Positions 24,864 through 33,551 of a stretch of DNA of 64,000 nucleotides are shown one piece after another (the first letter of the stretch is position 1; each line of letters opens with the position of its first letter). The notes below the pieces were generated by a model. That model had not been told where the DNA came from. It made no database searches and worked only from the letters and a program-made list of their open reading frames with translations. The stretch spans positions 1 through 64,000 of the forward strand of contig NZ_BAAAPC010000002.1 of NCBI RefSeq assembly GCF_039530945.1, written 5' to 3'. Both the position numbers and the translations under genes were made by a program. The stretch comes from Nocardiopsis_C rhodophaea. Lineage in GTDB: Bacteria; Actinomycetota; Actinomycetes; Streptosporangiales; Streptosporangiaceae.

Positions 24864-25958
24864 TCATCGCCCGAGCTTCGGGGCGAAGAAGCGCGAGATC
24901 AACCGGGCGCCGAGGAAGAGCAGCATTACGATCAGGATCAGCGTGAGCGCCGCTGCCCACGCTCTGGCGTAGGCCGCGTCGGTCCCCATGCGGACCTGCT
25001 GGTAGATGAACACCGGAAGGCTCATCATCTGTCCGTTGAAGAGGTTCCAGCTGATCTTGTCGGCCGCGATCCCCGCGGTGAGCACCAACGGGGCCGTCTC
25101 ACCGATAACGCGCGCGAGCGCCAGCATGATTCCCGTGGTCAGCCCGGCAATGGCGGTCGGCAGGACAACTTTGACGATGGTCAGCCACTTGGGCACACCC
25201 AGGGCGTAGGAGGCCTCACGCAGCTCGCTGGGCACCAGCTTCAGCATCTCCTCGCTGGACCGCACCACCACCGGGATCATCAGCACCGACAGCGCGATCG
25301 CACCGGCCGCGCCGTTGGTCTTTCCGGGGCCGAAGAGCATCATCCACAGCGCGACCACGAACAGGCCCGCGACGATCGACGGGATACCCGTCATCACGTC
25401 CACGAAGAAGGTGATGGCCTGTTTGAGTCGGCCGCGCCCGTACTCCACGAGGTAGATCGCGGTCATCAGGCCGACCGGGATGGAGATCAGCGCCGCGAAG
25501 CCGGTGATCGCGATGGTGCCGACGATGGCGTGGTAGACACCGCCCGCCTCCATGCTGGGCAGCACGCCGTTCATCGAGACGGTGAGGAAATACCCGTCGA
25601 ACCGGTCCATACCGTTGACCAGAACGGTGAACAGCAGCGAGAGCAGCGGGACGATCGCCACCGCGAAGCAGCAGTAGACGACCCCGGTGACCAGCCGGTC
25701 CTTGGCCTTGCGCCAGTTCTCGACGAGGGTCGAGGCGGTTCCGATGAGCACGAGGTACCCGACAGCGAGGAGCACCGCGAAGGAGGCCGGGTGGAACGCA
25801 TTCAGCGCGAACTGCGCGCCGCCGACGACGATCGCCACACCGGCGAGCACCGCCGGAGGGAAGTAGCGCGGTAGCGTCCCGGTCGTCAGCGTGGGCCGCT
25901 TCAGCCGCGGGCCCTTGCCAGCGGCGCCGGTGGAGGGGGCGTTGCTCGTGGTGGTCAT
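24864..25958 (-). CDS. pstA: Phosphate ABC transporter permease PstA
   Basis: This 364-residue membrane permease has about eight hydrophobic segments. The C-terminal half carries the coupling-loop region PSELREASYALGVPKWLTIVKVVLPTA, and the preceding MTGIPSIVAGLFVVAL is typical of PstA. The first 30 residues are a cytosolic Ala/Thr/Gly extension. Its ATG abuts the pstC stop (TAA then ATG, no gap), so translation is coupled. Confidence 0.95.
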   Translation of the reverse strand: MTTTSNAPSTGAAGKGPRLKRPTLTTGTLPRYFPPAVLAGVAIVVGGAQFALNAFHPASFAVLLAVGYLVLIGTASTLVENWRKAKDRLVTGVVYCCFAVAIVPLLSLLFTVLVNGMDRFDGYFLTVSMNGVLPSMEAGGVYHAIVGTIAITGFAALISIPVGLMTAIYLVEYGRGRLKQAITFFVDVMTGIPSIVAGLFVVALWMMLFGPGKTNGAAGAIALSVLMIPVVVRSSEEMLKLVPSELREASYALGVPKWLTIVKVVLPTAIAGLTTGIMLALARVIGETAPLVLTAGIAADKISWNLFNGQMMSLPVFIYQQVRMGTDAAYARAWAAALTLILIVMLLFLGARLISRFFAPKLGR

Positions 25959-26927
25959 TTAGGAGAACTCCTTGCGCCGCGCGACGATGAAGCGCGCACC
26001 CATGTTGACGACCAGCGTGATCGCGAAGAGCACCAGACCGGCCGCGATCAGCGCGGACACACCGTAGCCGGTGGCCTCCGGGTACTGCAGGGCGATGTGC
26101 GCCGCGATGGTCTGGTTGCCGCTCTGCAGGAGGAAGGGGGAGATGACCAGAGCGGGCGAGAGGATCATCGCGACCGCCATGGTCTCGCCGAGCGCGCGGC
26201 CCAGGCCGAGCATGGCGCCGCCGATGATGCCGGGGCGGCCATAGGGCAGGACCGCCATGCGGATCATCTCCCAGCGGGTGCCGCCCAGGGCCAGCGCGGC
26301 CTCGCGGTGGGCCTGCGGCACCTGGTGGAAGACGTCCCTGGACATCGCGGTGATGATCGGCAGGATCATCACCGCCAGCACGATCCCGGCGCTCATCATC
26401 GTCCGTCCGGTGGTCGACACCGGCCCTTCGAACAGCGGAATCCAGCCCAGATACTGCTTCATCAGCTTGTAGACGGGCTGCAGCTCCAGGACGAGGTAGC
26501 CGACGCCCCACAGGCCGTAGACGACGCTGGGGATGGCTGCCAGCAGGTCCACGATGTAGCCGAGGACCGCGGCGATGCGGCGCGGCGCGTAGTACACGAT
26601 GAACAGCGCGATGCCGATGGCGAGCGGCGTCGCCAGGACCAGCGCGATCGTGGCGGCGAGCACGGTCCCGAAGGCCAGGGCCGCGACACCGAACGCGGGG
26701 TCGGTGCGGGTGCTGGCGTCCCACTCGGTGGCGGTGAAGAAGTTGGCGGTGTTGGCCAGCAGCGAGTCCCAAGACTGGAAGAGCAGGAAGGCCGCGACCC
26801 CCGCGAGGATCAGCAGGATCAGGAGCCCTGACCCGCGTGCGGTGTTGGCGAAGACGACATCGCCGACACGCCGTTTGCCCTTGGGCGGCGGGGCCGCCGC
26901 GGACGTGTCCGCGTCCGTGGTGGTCAT
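25959..26927 (-). CDS. pstC: Phosphate ABC transporter permease PstC
   Basis: This 322-residue permease has six main membrane helices. Diagnostic stretches are DLLAAIPSVVYGLWGVGYLV, the coupling helix EAALALGGTRWEMIRMAVLPYGRPGI, and GLGRALGETMAVAMI. ATG 26927 follows GGAG at 6-bp spacing. It is separated from pstS by 262 bp containing a strong hairpin, a common way to keep PstS more abundant than the membrane parts. Confidence 0.95.
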   Translation of the reverse strand: MTTTDADTSAAAPPPKGKRRVGDVVFANTARGSGLLILLILAGVAAFLLFQSWDSLLANTANFFTATEWDASTRTDPAFGVAALAFGTVLAATIALVLATPLAIGIALFIVYYAPRRIAAVLGYIVDLLAAIPSVVYGLWGVGYLVLELQPVYKLMKQYLGWIPLFEGPVSTTGRTMMSAGIVLAVMILPIITAMSRDVFHQVPQAHREAALALGGTRWEMIRMAVLPYGRPGIIGGAMLGLGRALGETMAVAMILSPALVISPFLLQSGNQTIAAHIALQYPEATGYGVSALIAAGLVLFAITLVVNMGARFIVARRKEFS

Positions 26928-27128
26928 GTGAGACTCCGGTCGAGATTCGTCACGTTCGTGGTCGCGGTCGCCCCTCCGGAGACCGGTACCGTCCCGTGTT
27001 GTCCTGACGTGGGCTGACAGGGCCCGTTATATTGTGCGGCTTTCGCGTGGGCGTTTCGACCATGCCGTGCCGCCGCCGACACCAAAAGCGCGCAACGGCC
27101 GGGAGCGGCCGGCCGTACAACGCCGTGA

Positions 27129-27166
27129 AGGGCAGGGCCCGCACCCGTCGGTGTGGGCCCCGCCCT
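27129..27166 (-). terminator. Intercistronic hairpin between pstS and pstC
   Basis: A stem of about 15 pairs with one mismatch and one G-U pair (27129-27144 with 27151-27166, 6-base loop) starts 23 bp beyond the pstS stop. It probably attenuates readthrough or stabilises pstS mRNA. Confidence 0.65.
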
Positions 27167-27189
27167 CGCGGAGGTCTGCGGCGCGCCGA

Positions 27190-28302
27190 TTAGGCGCTCG
27201 CGGAGATCTTGTCGATGGTGGCCTGGAGCTTGTCCCGCGTCGTGGAGGAGATCGGGGCGGAGCCGGTCTCGTCGGAGGAGGCCTGCTGGCCCGCCTCGCT
27301 GATGACGTAGGAGAGGAAGGACTTCACCAGCTCGGCGTTCTTCTCGTCCTCGTACTCCATGCAGGCGATCTCGTAGCTGACCAGCACGATCGGATAGGCG
27401 GAGGACTCCTTAGTGAGGTAGTCGAGCTCGATGGCGTGGTCGTTCTCGGTGTTGCCCTCGCGCTCCGGGGAGGCGTCCACGATCGCGGCCGCGGCCTCGG
27501 GGCTGTAGGCGACGAATTCGTCGCCGACGCCGACGGCGGCGGTGCCCAGACCCTTGACGTGGGAGGCGTCCACGTAGCCGACGGTGCCCTGGCCGCCCTG
27601 GATGGCGGCGACCACACCGGAGGAGCCCTGGGCGGCCTCGGCCGGCTCGATGGGCCAGTTGCCGTCAGGCTCGTGCGGCCAGGCGTCCCCGGCGGCCTCG
27701 GCCAGGTAGGAGGTGAAGTTCTCGGTGGTGCCGGACTCGTCGGAGCGGTTCACCGGAACGATCTTGGTGTCCGGGAGCTCGACGTCGGGGTTGTCCGCGG
27801 CGATCTTCTCGTCGTTCCACTTGGTGATCTTCTGGTTGAAGATGTCACCGATCACCTCGGGCTTGAGGTTGAGGGAGTCGATGCCGTCGAGGTTGAAGGC
27901 GACGGCGATGGGGGAGATGTAGGCCGGGAGGTTGACGACCTCGGAGCCCTTGCAGCGCTTGGTGGCCTGCTCGGTCTCCTTCTTGTCGAGGGCGGCGTCG
28001 GAGCCGGCGAAGGTCACGGCCCCGTCGATGAACTGCGAGCGGCCCGCGCCCGAGCCCACGGCGTCGTAGTTGACCGTGGTGTCACCGCACGCGCCCTCGT
28101 AGGCCGCCGTCCACGCGGCCACGGCGTTCTCCTGGGCGCTGGACCCGGCGCCGGCGAGCGTGCCGCCGCCGTCGACGCAGTTGACGTTGCTGGCGTCGGC
28201 CGCGTTCTCCGGGTCGACGGCCTGGTCACTGCCACAAGCCGAAAGTGCGAGGGAACCGGCGAGGGCGAGCCCCGCGAACTGACCGTACTTGGAGAGCTTC
28301 AC
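27190..28302 (-). CDS. pstS: Phosphate-binding lipoprotein PstS
   Basis: This 370-residue periplasm-side binding protein has a lipobox LALSAC with Cys23 as the lipid-anchored residue. Phosphate-contact segments are recognisable: AGSSAQENAVAAW, VNYDAVGSGAGRSQF, TFAGSDAALD and VNRSDESGTTENF. GTG 28302 is chosen since it gives a proper signal peptide; the in-frame ATG at 28353 would add 17 residues in front of it. A PHO box lies about 105 bp upstream, so expression should rise on phosphate starvation. Confidence 0.96.
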   Translation of the reverse strand: MKLSKYGQFAGLALAGSLALSACGSDQAVDPENAADASNVNCVDGGGTLAGAGSSAQENAVAAWTAAYEGACGDTTVNYDAVGSGAGRSQFIDGAVTFAGSDAALDKKETEQATKRCKGSEVVNLPAYISPIAVAFNLDGIDSLNLKPEVIGDIFNQKITKWNDEKIAADNPDVELPDTKIVPVNRSDESGTTENFTSYLAEAAGDAWPHEPDGNWPIEPAEAAQGSSGVVAAIQGGQGTVGYVDASHVKGLGTAAVGVGDEFVAYSPEAAAAIVDASPEREGNTENDHAIELDYLTKESSAYPIVLVSYEIACMEYEDEKNAELVKSFLSYVISEAGQQASSDETGSAPISSTTRDKLQATIDKISASA

Positions 28303-28408
28303 AGCTCCGGTGTCCTTCCTGTGGACCTTCGTCTTGGCTGGACAGGCCCCCATCCGAAGGGTCCCGCCGACTGTGAAGGTAGGCAGGCCAGGTGACGAGC
28401 CCTTCCAG

Positions 28409-28430
28409 GGAGGGTGAACGGAGAGTGAAC
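28409..28430 (-). promoter_or_regulatory. PHO box (PhoP-binding direct repeats) for pstSCAB
   Basis: On the minus strand two 11-bp units run head to tail: GTTCACTCTCC (28430-28420) and GTTCACCCTCC (28419-28409). This matches the GTTCACC-type PHO box of Streptomyces. It sits 107 bp upstream of the pstS start codon; a -10-like TACCTT lies at 28381-28376. Confidence 0.85.
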
Positions 28431-28593
28431 GCGGGCGTCACCAGGGCGGAAGAAACGGCAATAAAGCGATGGATGTACGGTTAATCACTTCGATTTTACC
28501 TTTTCGCGCCCCTGGTGAACTGCGTGGATCACCACAGGCCCAGGGCCCGTCACGGCGCGTGGTGCGGGGTGCCGCGCCGCGGCCGAGGCTCTC

Positions 28594-29631
28594 TCAGGGG
28601 GCCGCGTACATCACGTCGGCGTCCCACAGCGTGAACCCGAGCGACTCGTACAGCCGCACCGCCGCCTGGTTCTCCTCGTCGACGTAGAGCAGCACCCACG
28701 GCAGGCCCCGGTCGCGCAGATGGCGCAGACCGACAAGGGTGAGCGCGCGGCCCAGGCCCGTGCCCTGCCATGCCGGGTCGACCCCCACCACGTAGACCTC
28801 GCCCACCGGCTCGCCGTCGGTGAGCCCGGCGCCGTCGGCGTGCGTCTTGGTCCAGTGGAACCCGGCGATCGCCCCGGTGGCGGTCTCCTCGGCGACGAAG
28901 AAGCCCTCCGGGTCGAACCATTCCTCGGCCTGCCGCTGCCGCAGGTCGTCGAGGGTGACACCGCCCTGTTCGGGGTGGTCGGCGAACGCGGCCGCGTTGG
29001 CCTTCAACCACGCCGGTTCATCGGTTCCGACCCGGAACGTGCGGATGACCAGCCGCTCGGCCACCTCATCGGACAGCACTGGCTCAGGCAGGGCCTGTGC
29101 GGGCGGGACCTGTCCGGAGGGCCCCGTGGACGGCGCGGTACCGGCGGTGGCTGCCCCCGTCGTCCTGGCCGCCGGGGCCTCGGTGCCGTCGCGCAGCCGC
29201 AGCCGCATCTTCAGCAGCCCCCGCACCTGCTCCCAGCCGAACGAGCGCGCCAGTGCCACCGCGCCCTCCAGCCGCCCATGAGCCCAGACACGCACTCCGT
29301 CCGGACCGGCGTCCTCGGCCAGCGAGCGCAGCAGGGTGGACCCGTGCCCGCGGCGGCGCCGCTTCGGCAGGACGACGACCTCGGCCGCGTCCGGTTCGCC
29401 GGGCGTGCGCTCCGCGAAGGCGAAACCGGCCAGGGACGCCGGGCGGCTCCCGGTCTCCTCGAAGATCAGGTGGAAGCGCGTGGTGCCCGTCTCCGCGCCG
29501 TGGCGCACACGCAGCAGCGTCTGTTCGGCCAGCGGAGCGACTCCGTCATGTTCCTGGGCCGCCTCGGCCAGGGCGATCACCGCCTCGGCCTCGTCGGTCT
29601 CCAACTGCCCGGTGATGTGCACAAAGCTCAT
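28594..29631 (-). CDS. mshD: Mycothiol synthase
   Basis: MshD acetylates Cys-GlcN-Ins with acetyl-CoA, the last step of mycothiol synthesis. The 345-residue protein has two GNAT domains. The N-terminal one keeps VVVLPKRRRRGHGSTLLR; the C-terminal one has the active acetyl-CoA pattern VYVVGVDPAWQGTGLGRALTLVGLRHL and ends LYVDEENQAAVRLYESLGF. Between them is a Thr/Ala/Pro-rich linker (about 155-190). Mycothiol marks the organism as an actinobacterium. It lies upstream of the pst PHO box on the same strand. Confidence 0.95.
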   Translation of the reverse strand: MSFVHITGQLETDEAEAVIALAEAAQEHDGVAPLAEQTLLRVRHGAETGTTRFHLIFEETGSRPASLAGFAFAERTPGEPDAAEVVVLPKRRRRGHGSTLLRSLAEDAGPDGVRVWAHGRLEGAVALARSFGWEQVRGLLKMRLRLRDGTEAPAARTTGAATAGTAPSTGPSGQVPPAQALPEPVLSDEVAERLVIRTFRVGTDEPAWLKANAAAFADHPEQGGVTLDDLRQRQAEEWFDPEGFFVAEETATGAIAGFHWTKTHADGAGLTDGEPVGEVYVVGVDPAWQGTGLGRALTLVGLRHLRDRGLPWVLLYVDEENQAAVRLYESLGFTLWDADVMYAAP

Positions 29632-30299
29632 GGGAAGAGCCTAGGGCCTGTCCGGCGGATCATTCCGAGTGCGCGACCACTGGATCGGTGTCGGCCCCGC
29701 TCCCCCCGAGCGGCGGGAATGCCGCTACAGCAACACAGCCCCGCACTGGAGTCCCCTACTCAGGCGGATCGCGGAAAGGGTGGCGACCACCGGTGGTCCG
29801 GAACGTCATCGCCGGACAGGCCCGGCTTTTATCGGATCACCCTGATAGCGGAGGGCAGGGTGATCCATTTAGAAGGGTCGGGTCGGTCTGCACGCGCCGT
29901 TCTCTTCTGGCACGGGCACCTTCCCTGTGCCCGCCTCGGAGACGATAGGCCACGCCCGACCGGGCGAAAAGGCCTCCGCGCCCTGTTTCGGCGAGGGCCG
30001 AAAGACGGCGCGATAGGTGTGGTGGAGGGCACATTCGGCCGTCCCGCGAACCCCGTCGGTCGGCCGCCGGGGACGCGGGTGGGGTCGGCGCAAGCGGGCC
30101 CGTTTCTCCGCCGGCCCTCCGGGCGGTTCGCCCCGTGCGGGGATTTCGATGGCCTTGGCGAGCGATCACGCTTCGCTCCCGTGCGCCGCCGGTCTCGTTG
30201 TGAGCGAGCGCCACGGCAACACCGTGCGCCACTTACGTCACTCCGCTCGGGATGGAGCTCCTCGACCCGGCCCGGTGAACGAGGCGGAGCACCCGCCGG
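29632..30299. other. Intergenic region, no gene recognised
   Basis: About 670 bp. A minus-strand frame of 131 codons (29837-30232) is Arg/Pro/Gly-rich with no ribosome site, as expected of a non-coding high-GC strand. No RNA gene or clear repeat is seen. Confidence 0.5.
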
Positions 30300-31439
30300 T
30301 CAGTTCTTGCGGCGGCGGCCCATGTAGCCGGTGCCTGTGCGCACTCGGCGGAAGGGGCTCAGCGGGACGGACAGGAAGAGCAGGAGCAGCAGGAACGCGA
30401 ACATCACCAGCGGAGTGAGGGAGGACGACACGTCGGTGTCGCCCGCGGCGACCGTGGTGCTCTCCTCGCCGTCCTGGCTGTCTTCGCCCGGCACGACGGT
30501 GGGCAGGTCCGCCAGGTCCCGGGACGAGCTGGGCGTGTCCAGCTCGGGAATGTCGGCGGGTCCCGTGGGCAGCGCGGGCCGGTCGCCCTCCGAGTCCGAT
30601 GAGCGCGTGGTGACGGGGCTGTGCGGCGGCGCGGGACGCGGAGCGGATGTGGTCTGCCGCGGTGACCGTGTAGCGGGCTTCTTCGCCGACGGCTTCTTCG
30701 TTGACGGCTTCTTAGTGGAGGGCGACGTGGTGGACGGCGACGACGGGTCTTTCTCCGGCGGTGTCGTCTTCGGCGGTGGCTCTGGCGAGCCGCTCTGGTC
30801 CGGCGGGTTCGACGGATCGCTGGTTTCCGGCGGATCCGAGGGGTCCGCGGTCTCGGGCGGCTCCGAGGGATCTCCGGTTTCCGGCGGGGGCGTCGGGTCT
30901 TCGGTCTCCGGCGGGTCGGTTTCGTCCGGGGGCGACGGCTCCTCGGACGGGTCGGGCTCCTTCTCCGCGACGACCTCCACCTCGACCGGAGCGGACTCGG
31001 CGGTGTCGCGCGGCACCTCGTCGACCAGGGCGCAGTCGATGCCCTTGTTGACAGCGACGTAGTCGACCATGGCCGTGACCGTCACCGACTCCGTTGGCGC
31101 GCCGGTGACCTTGGCATTGGCGGGCGCGGTCCGCGCCTCATGCTCGCCGACGCTGAAGCCGCTGTCCACGCGGAGGTCGTAGAGGCAGAACTGGATGTTG
31201 GGGCGGTCGGGGGAGGGCGCGACCTTGAGGTCCAGCGTCGCGGTCTCCCCGGTCTCGACGGTGAGCCGCTCGGGAGCCAGGGAGATGACCGGGCGGAGCT
31301 CGGTGTCGAGCGCCAAGGTGTCGGCCGAGGCGGATGGCACGAGCGCGATCAGGGTCGAGCCGATGAACATTGTGCCGAGCGGGAGGGCTGCGACGCGCAG
31401 AGACGCCCGGGAGGTTCTGCCGTCATTACCGCTCAGCAT
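30300..31439 (-). CDS. Secreted, membrane-anchored Pro/Ser/Thr-rich surface protein
   Basis: This 379-residue protein has a signal peptide (hydrophobic ALPLGTMFIGSTLIALVPSASA) and a beta-rich N-terminal domain (about 40-170) with two Cys. A long acidic Pro/Glu/Thr/Ser stretch (about 170-300) follows, with repeats such as DPSEPPETADPSDPP and a Lys/Pro run TKKPSTKKPSAKKP. It ends with a membrane helix FAFLLLLLFLSVPL and a basic tail GYMGRRRKN. This layout suits an exported domain held off the membrane by a wall-spanning stalk. No known enzyme family is recognised. ATG 31439 has GGAGAG 7 bases upstream and is preferred over ATG 31460. Confidence 0.75.
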   Translation of the reverse strand: MLSGNDGRTSRASLRVAALPLGTMFIGSTLIALVPSASADTLALDTELRPVISLAPERLTVETGETATLDLKVAPSPDRPNIQFCLYDLRVDSGFSVGEHEARTAPANAKVTGAPTESVTVTAMVDYVAVNKGIDCALVDEVPRDTAESAPVEVEVVAEKEPDPSEEPSPPDETDPPETEDPTPPPETGDPSEPPETADPSDPPETSDPSNPPDQSGSPEPPPKTTPPEKDPSSPSTTSPSTKKPSTKKPSAKKPATRSPRQTTSAPRPAPPHSPVTTRSSDSEGDRPALPTGPADIPELDTPSSSRDLADLPTVVPGEDSQDGEESTTVAAGDTDVSSSLTPLVMFAFLLLLLFLSVPLSPFRRVRTGTGYMGRRRKN

Positions 31440-31675
31440 GGGCCACTCTCCATCCGCCATGGCTCATCCGACTGCCGCGGGCGCGCCGCAATTGCGGTCA
31501 CCACGGACACACACCGCCGCCGTTTCCGGCCGTCCCAGCATCTTAAAGGGTGCTCCACTTCACCACGAGCCCCCAGAGCCGGGGTGCGGAAGAAGTAACC
31601 CGGTGGATGCCGGGGATTCAGATCGATCCGGTTGATCCCGTCAGTCCGGAAGCTCGAAGGGAGCACTCGAAGGGA

Positions 31676-32461
31676 TCAGTGGCGCGCCGAGGCCGACCGC
31701 TGATCGGACTCGTCGCCAGTGGTCTCCTCTCCCTTCGGCGCCGGGGACGACTCCTTGGCCCCCGACTTGGTCGTGGTGTCGGGAACGAAGCGGTAACCGA
31801 CGTTGCGCACGGTGCCGATGAGCGATTCGTACTCACTGCCCAGTTTCGCCCGCAGTCGTCGCACATGCACGTCAATCGTGCGCGTGCCGCCGAAATAGTC
31901 GTATCCCCACACTTCCTGCAGCAGCTGGGCCCGGCTGAACACCCGCCCCGGGTGCTGGGCGAGGAACTTCAGCAGCTCGAACTCCTTGAACGTGAGGTCG
32001 AGGATGCGGCCGCGCAGCCGCGCGATGTAGGTGGCCTCGTCGATGACGAGGTCGCCGCGGCGGATCTCGTCGGGGTCATCGGTTCCGGCGTCGGCCTGGC
32101 CGATCGCCAGCCGCAGCCGCGCCTCGACCTCGGCCGGCCCCGCCGTCGTGAGCAGGAAGTCGTCGACCTGCCAGTCGGGGGTGAGCGCGGCGACCCCGCC
32201 CTCGGTGAGAATGGTGATCAGAGGACAGTCCAGCCCGGTGGTGTCGAGCAACCGACAGAAATTGCGGGCCGCCACAAGGTCGGTGCGGGCATCCACCAGA
32301 ATGGCGTCGACCGGGGGACTCGCGGCGCGGTCGCCGCCCGACACGAGGAGGGCGCCCGCCTCGGCGGGCGCGACGCGCACCGAGTGCAGGAGCAGGCCCA
32401 GGGCCGGCAGCACGTGATCCGACGGTTCGTTGGAGTTCGTCAGTAGCAGCAGGTGGCTCAT
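31676..32461 (-). CDS. glnR: Orphan OmpR-type regulator GlnR (global nitrogen regulator)
   Basis: The 261-residue protein matches actinobacterial GlnR throughout. The receiver starts MSHLLLLTNS and has VLPALGLLLHSVRVAPAE; Asp57 (ILVDAR) corresponds to GlnR Asp50, which supports dimerisation rather than phosphorylation. The winged helix reads LTFKEFELLKFLAQHPGRVF and continues through WGYDYFGGTRTIDVHVRRLRAKLG. GlnR controls ammonium assimilation, nitrate and urea genes. A 35-residue Lys/Ser/Glu tail follows the winged helix. There is no adjacent histidine kinase, as expected. An ATG at 32470 is an alternative start. Divergent from a MoaD-like gene. Confidence 0.93.
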   Translation of the reverse strand: MSHLLLLTNSNEPSDHVLPALGLLLHSVRVAPAEAGALLVSGGDRAASPPVDAILVDARTDLVAARNFCRLLDTTGLDCPLITILTEGGVAALTPDWQVDDFLLTTAGPAEVEARLRLAIGQADAGTDDPDEIRRGDLVIDEATYIARLRGRILDLTFKEFELLKFLAQHPGRVFSRAQLLQEVWGYDYFGGTRTIDVHVRRLRAKLGSEYESLIGTVRNVGYRFVPDTTTKSGAKESSPAPKGEETTGDESDQRSASARH

Positions 32462-32575
32462 GCGTCCCATCCCGTGGCCCCGCGCGCGGCGGGTGATCGA
32501 AGGCGCCGTTGCCCCCGGTGAAGAATAGATATCGACTGATGAATCGCCTCCGAGCACTTCAAGGATAATCAATCG

Positions 32576-32836
32576 ATGGTGAGCGGAATCATCCGGTACT
32601 GGGCGGCGGCCAAGGAAGCCGCCGGAACCGGCGAAGAGACCTACCACGCCGACACGTTGGCGGAGGCGCTGGACGCGGTGCGCGCCGGGCACTCCGGCGA
32701 CGACCGGCTGCTCCGCGTCTTGGAGCGCTCCTCCTTCCTGGTGGACGAGAGGCCGGTGGGTGCGCGCGACCATGCCGCGGTCAAGCTGACCGAGGGCGGT
32801 GTGATCGAGGTACTCCCGCCCTTCGCGGGAGGCTGA
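32576..32836 (+). CDS. MoaD/ThiS family ubiquitin-like sulfur carrier
   Basis: This 86-residue protein has a beta-grasp pattern (IIRYWAAAKEAAG as in MoaD) and ends in Gly-Gly (PPFAGG), the residue pair that is adenylated and thiocarboxylated in sulfur carriers. Such carriers feed molybdopterin, thiamine or cysteine synthesis; none of those partner genes is adjacent. It is divergent from glnR, the same arrangement as in Streptomyces. AAGGA (32561-32565) precedes ATG 32576. Confidence 0.85.
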   Translation: MVSGIIRYWAAAKEAAGTGEETYHADTLAEALDAVRAGHSGDDRLLRVLERSSFLVDERPVGARDHAAVKLTEGGVIEVLPPFAGG

Positions 32837-32987
32837 CGGGAGGCGAGAGGACGGCGGTAGGCACGAGAATGACGGGAGGGTGAGCGGCCCGGGCCGCACG
32901 CACACCGGCACCACACGAGCGCAGGGGTACCGCGTGGGCTCAGGGGCACAGCACGCCACAGCGCTCGCTTCGAACGTGAGGACGTAG

Positions 32988-33257
32988 ATGAACAGCGGGA
33001 CGGGCGGGGCACACGGTGCCGCCCACACGATCACGATGCTCGGCAAGCCGGGCTGCCACCTGTGCGACGAGGCGCTGGAGGTGATCCGGCGGGTCGCCGA
33101 CGACCTGGGCGTGCACTACGAGGTGCGCGACATCACCACCGCGCCGGCGGAGGAGAAAGACGAGTACTGGGACAAGATCCCGGTCACGTTCGTCGACGGC
33201 GCCCAGCACGACTTCTGGCGGGTGAGCGAGAAGCGCCTGCGGGCCGCTCTGTCATGA
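32988..33257 (+). CDS. Glutaredoxin-like (DUF836) protein
   Basis: This 89-residue thioredoxin-fold protein has a redox motif GCHLC near residues 22-26 (Cys-His-Leu-Cys), the cis-Pro segment KIPVTFVDG and a short C-terminal helix. It belongs to the small glutaredoxin-like family often found beside rex in actinobacteria. The first 12 residues are a Gly/Ala extension. It lies upstream of rex on the same strand, with the Rex operator between them. Confidence 0.88.
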   Translation: MNSGTGGAHGAAHTITMLGKPGCHLCDEALEVIRRVADDLGVHYEVRDITTAPAEEKDEYWDKIPVTFVDGAQHDFWRVSEKRLRAALS

Positions 33258-33402
33258 ACCGCTCCGCTGGTCCGCGCCCCGGTCTCCGGTCCCGCCGTCC
33301 CCTCGGCGTGCCCCCGCGCGCCGACCGGAAGTCCCCCTGGTACAAGGGTTCGCGAACGCACGCGTGTGGCCTGGGAGGTCCGCGCGTTACGCCGACCCTA
33401 CT

Positions 33403-33420
33403 TTGTGCCTCCTTTCACAA
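33403..33420 (+). promoter_or_regulatory. Rex operator (ROP) upstream of rex-hemACD
   Basis: TTGTGCCTCCTTTCACAA matches the TTGTG-N8-CACAA Rex site exactly in spacing and arms. It is 131 bp upstream of the rex start. Rex autoregulates the rex-hemACD operon in Streptomyces coelicolor. Confidence 0.85.
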
Positions 33421-33551
33421 GGGCGTAATCTTAGGTTCAAAATCCATTCCGGCCGGGATCTTGACGAGTGCGTCGCGCTCGTGAGGAGCAACGGACCTGT
33501 GTCGGCCCGCACCTTGACACTTCGTCGATCGAAGCCCTGGAGCACACGCCC

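Noticed and set aside
24145..24972. Long plus-strand frame opposite pstB
   Set aside because: It is the antisense shadow of pstB, which has full-length homology and complete ATPase motifs.
29837..30232. 131-codon minus-strand frame
   Set aside because: Arg/Pro/Gly-rich composition as in chance frames of high-GC DNA; no start signal and no family.
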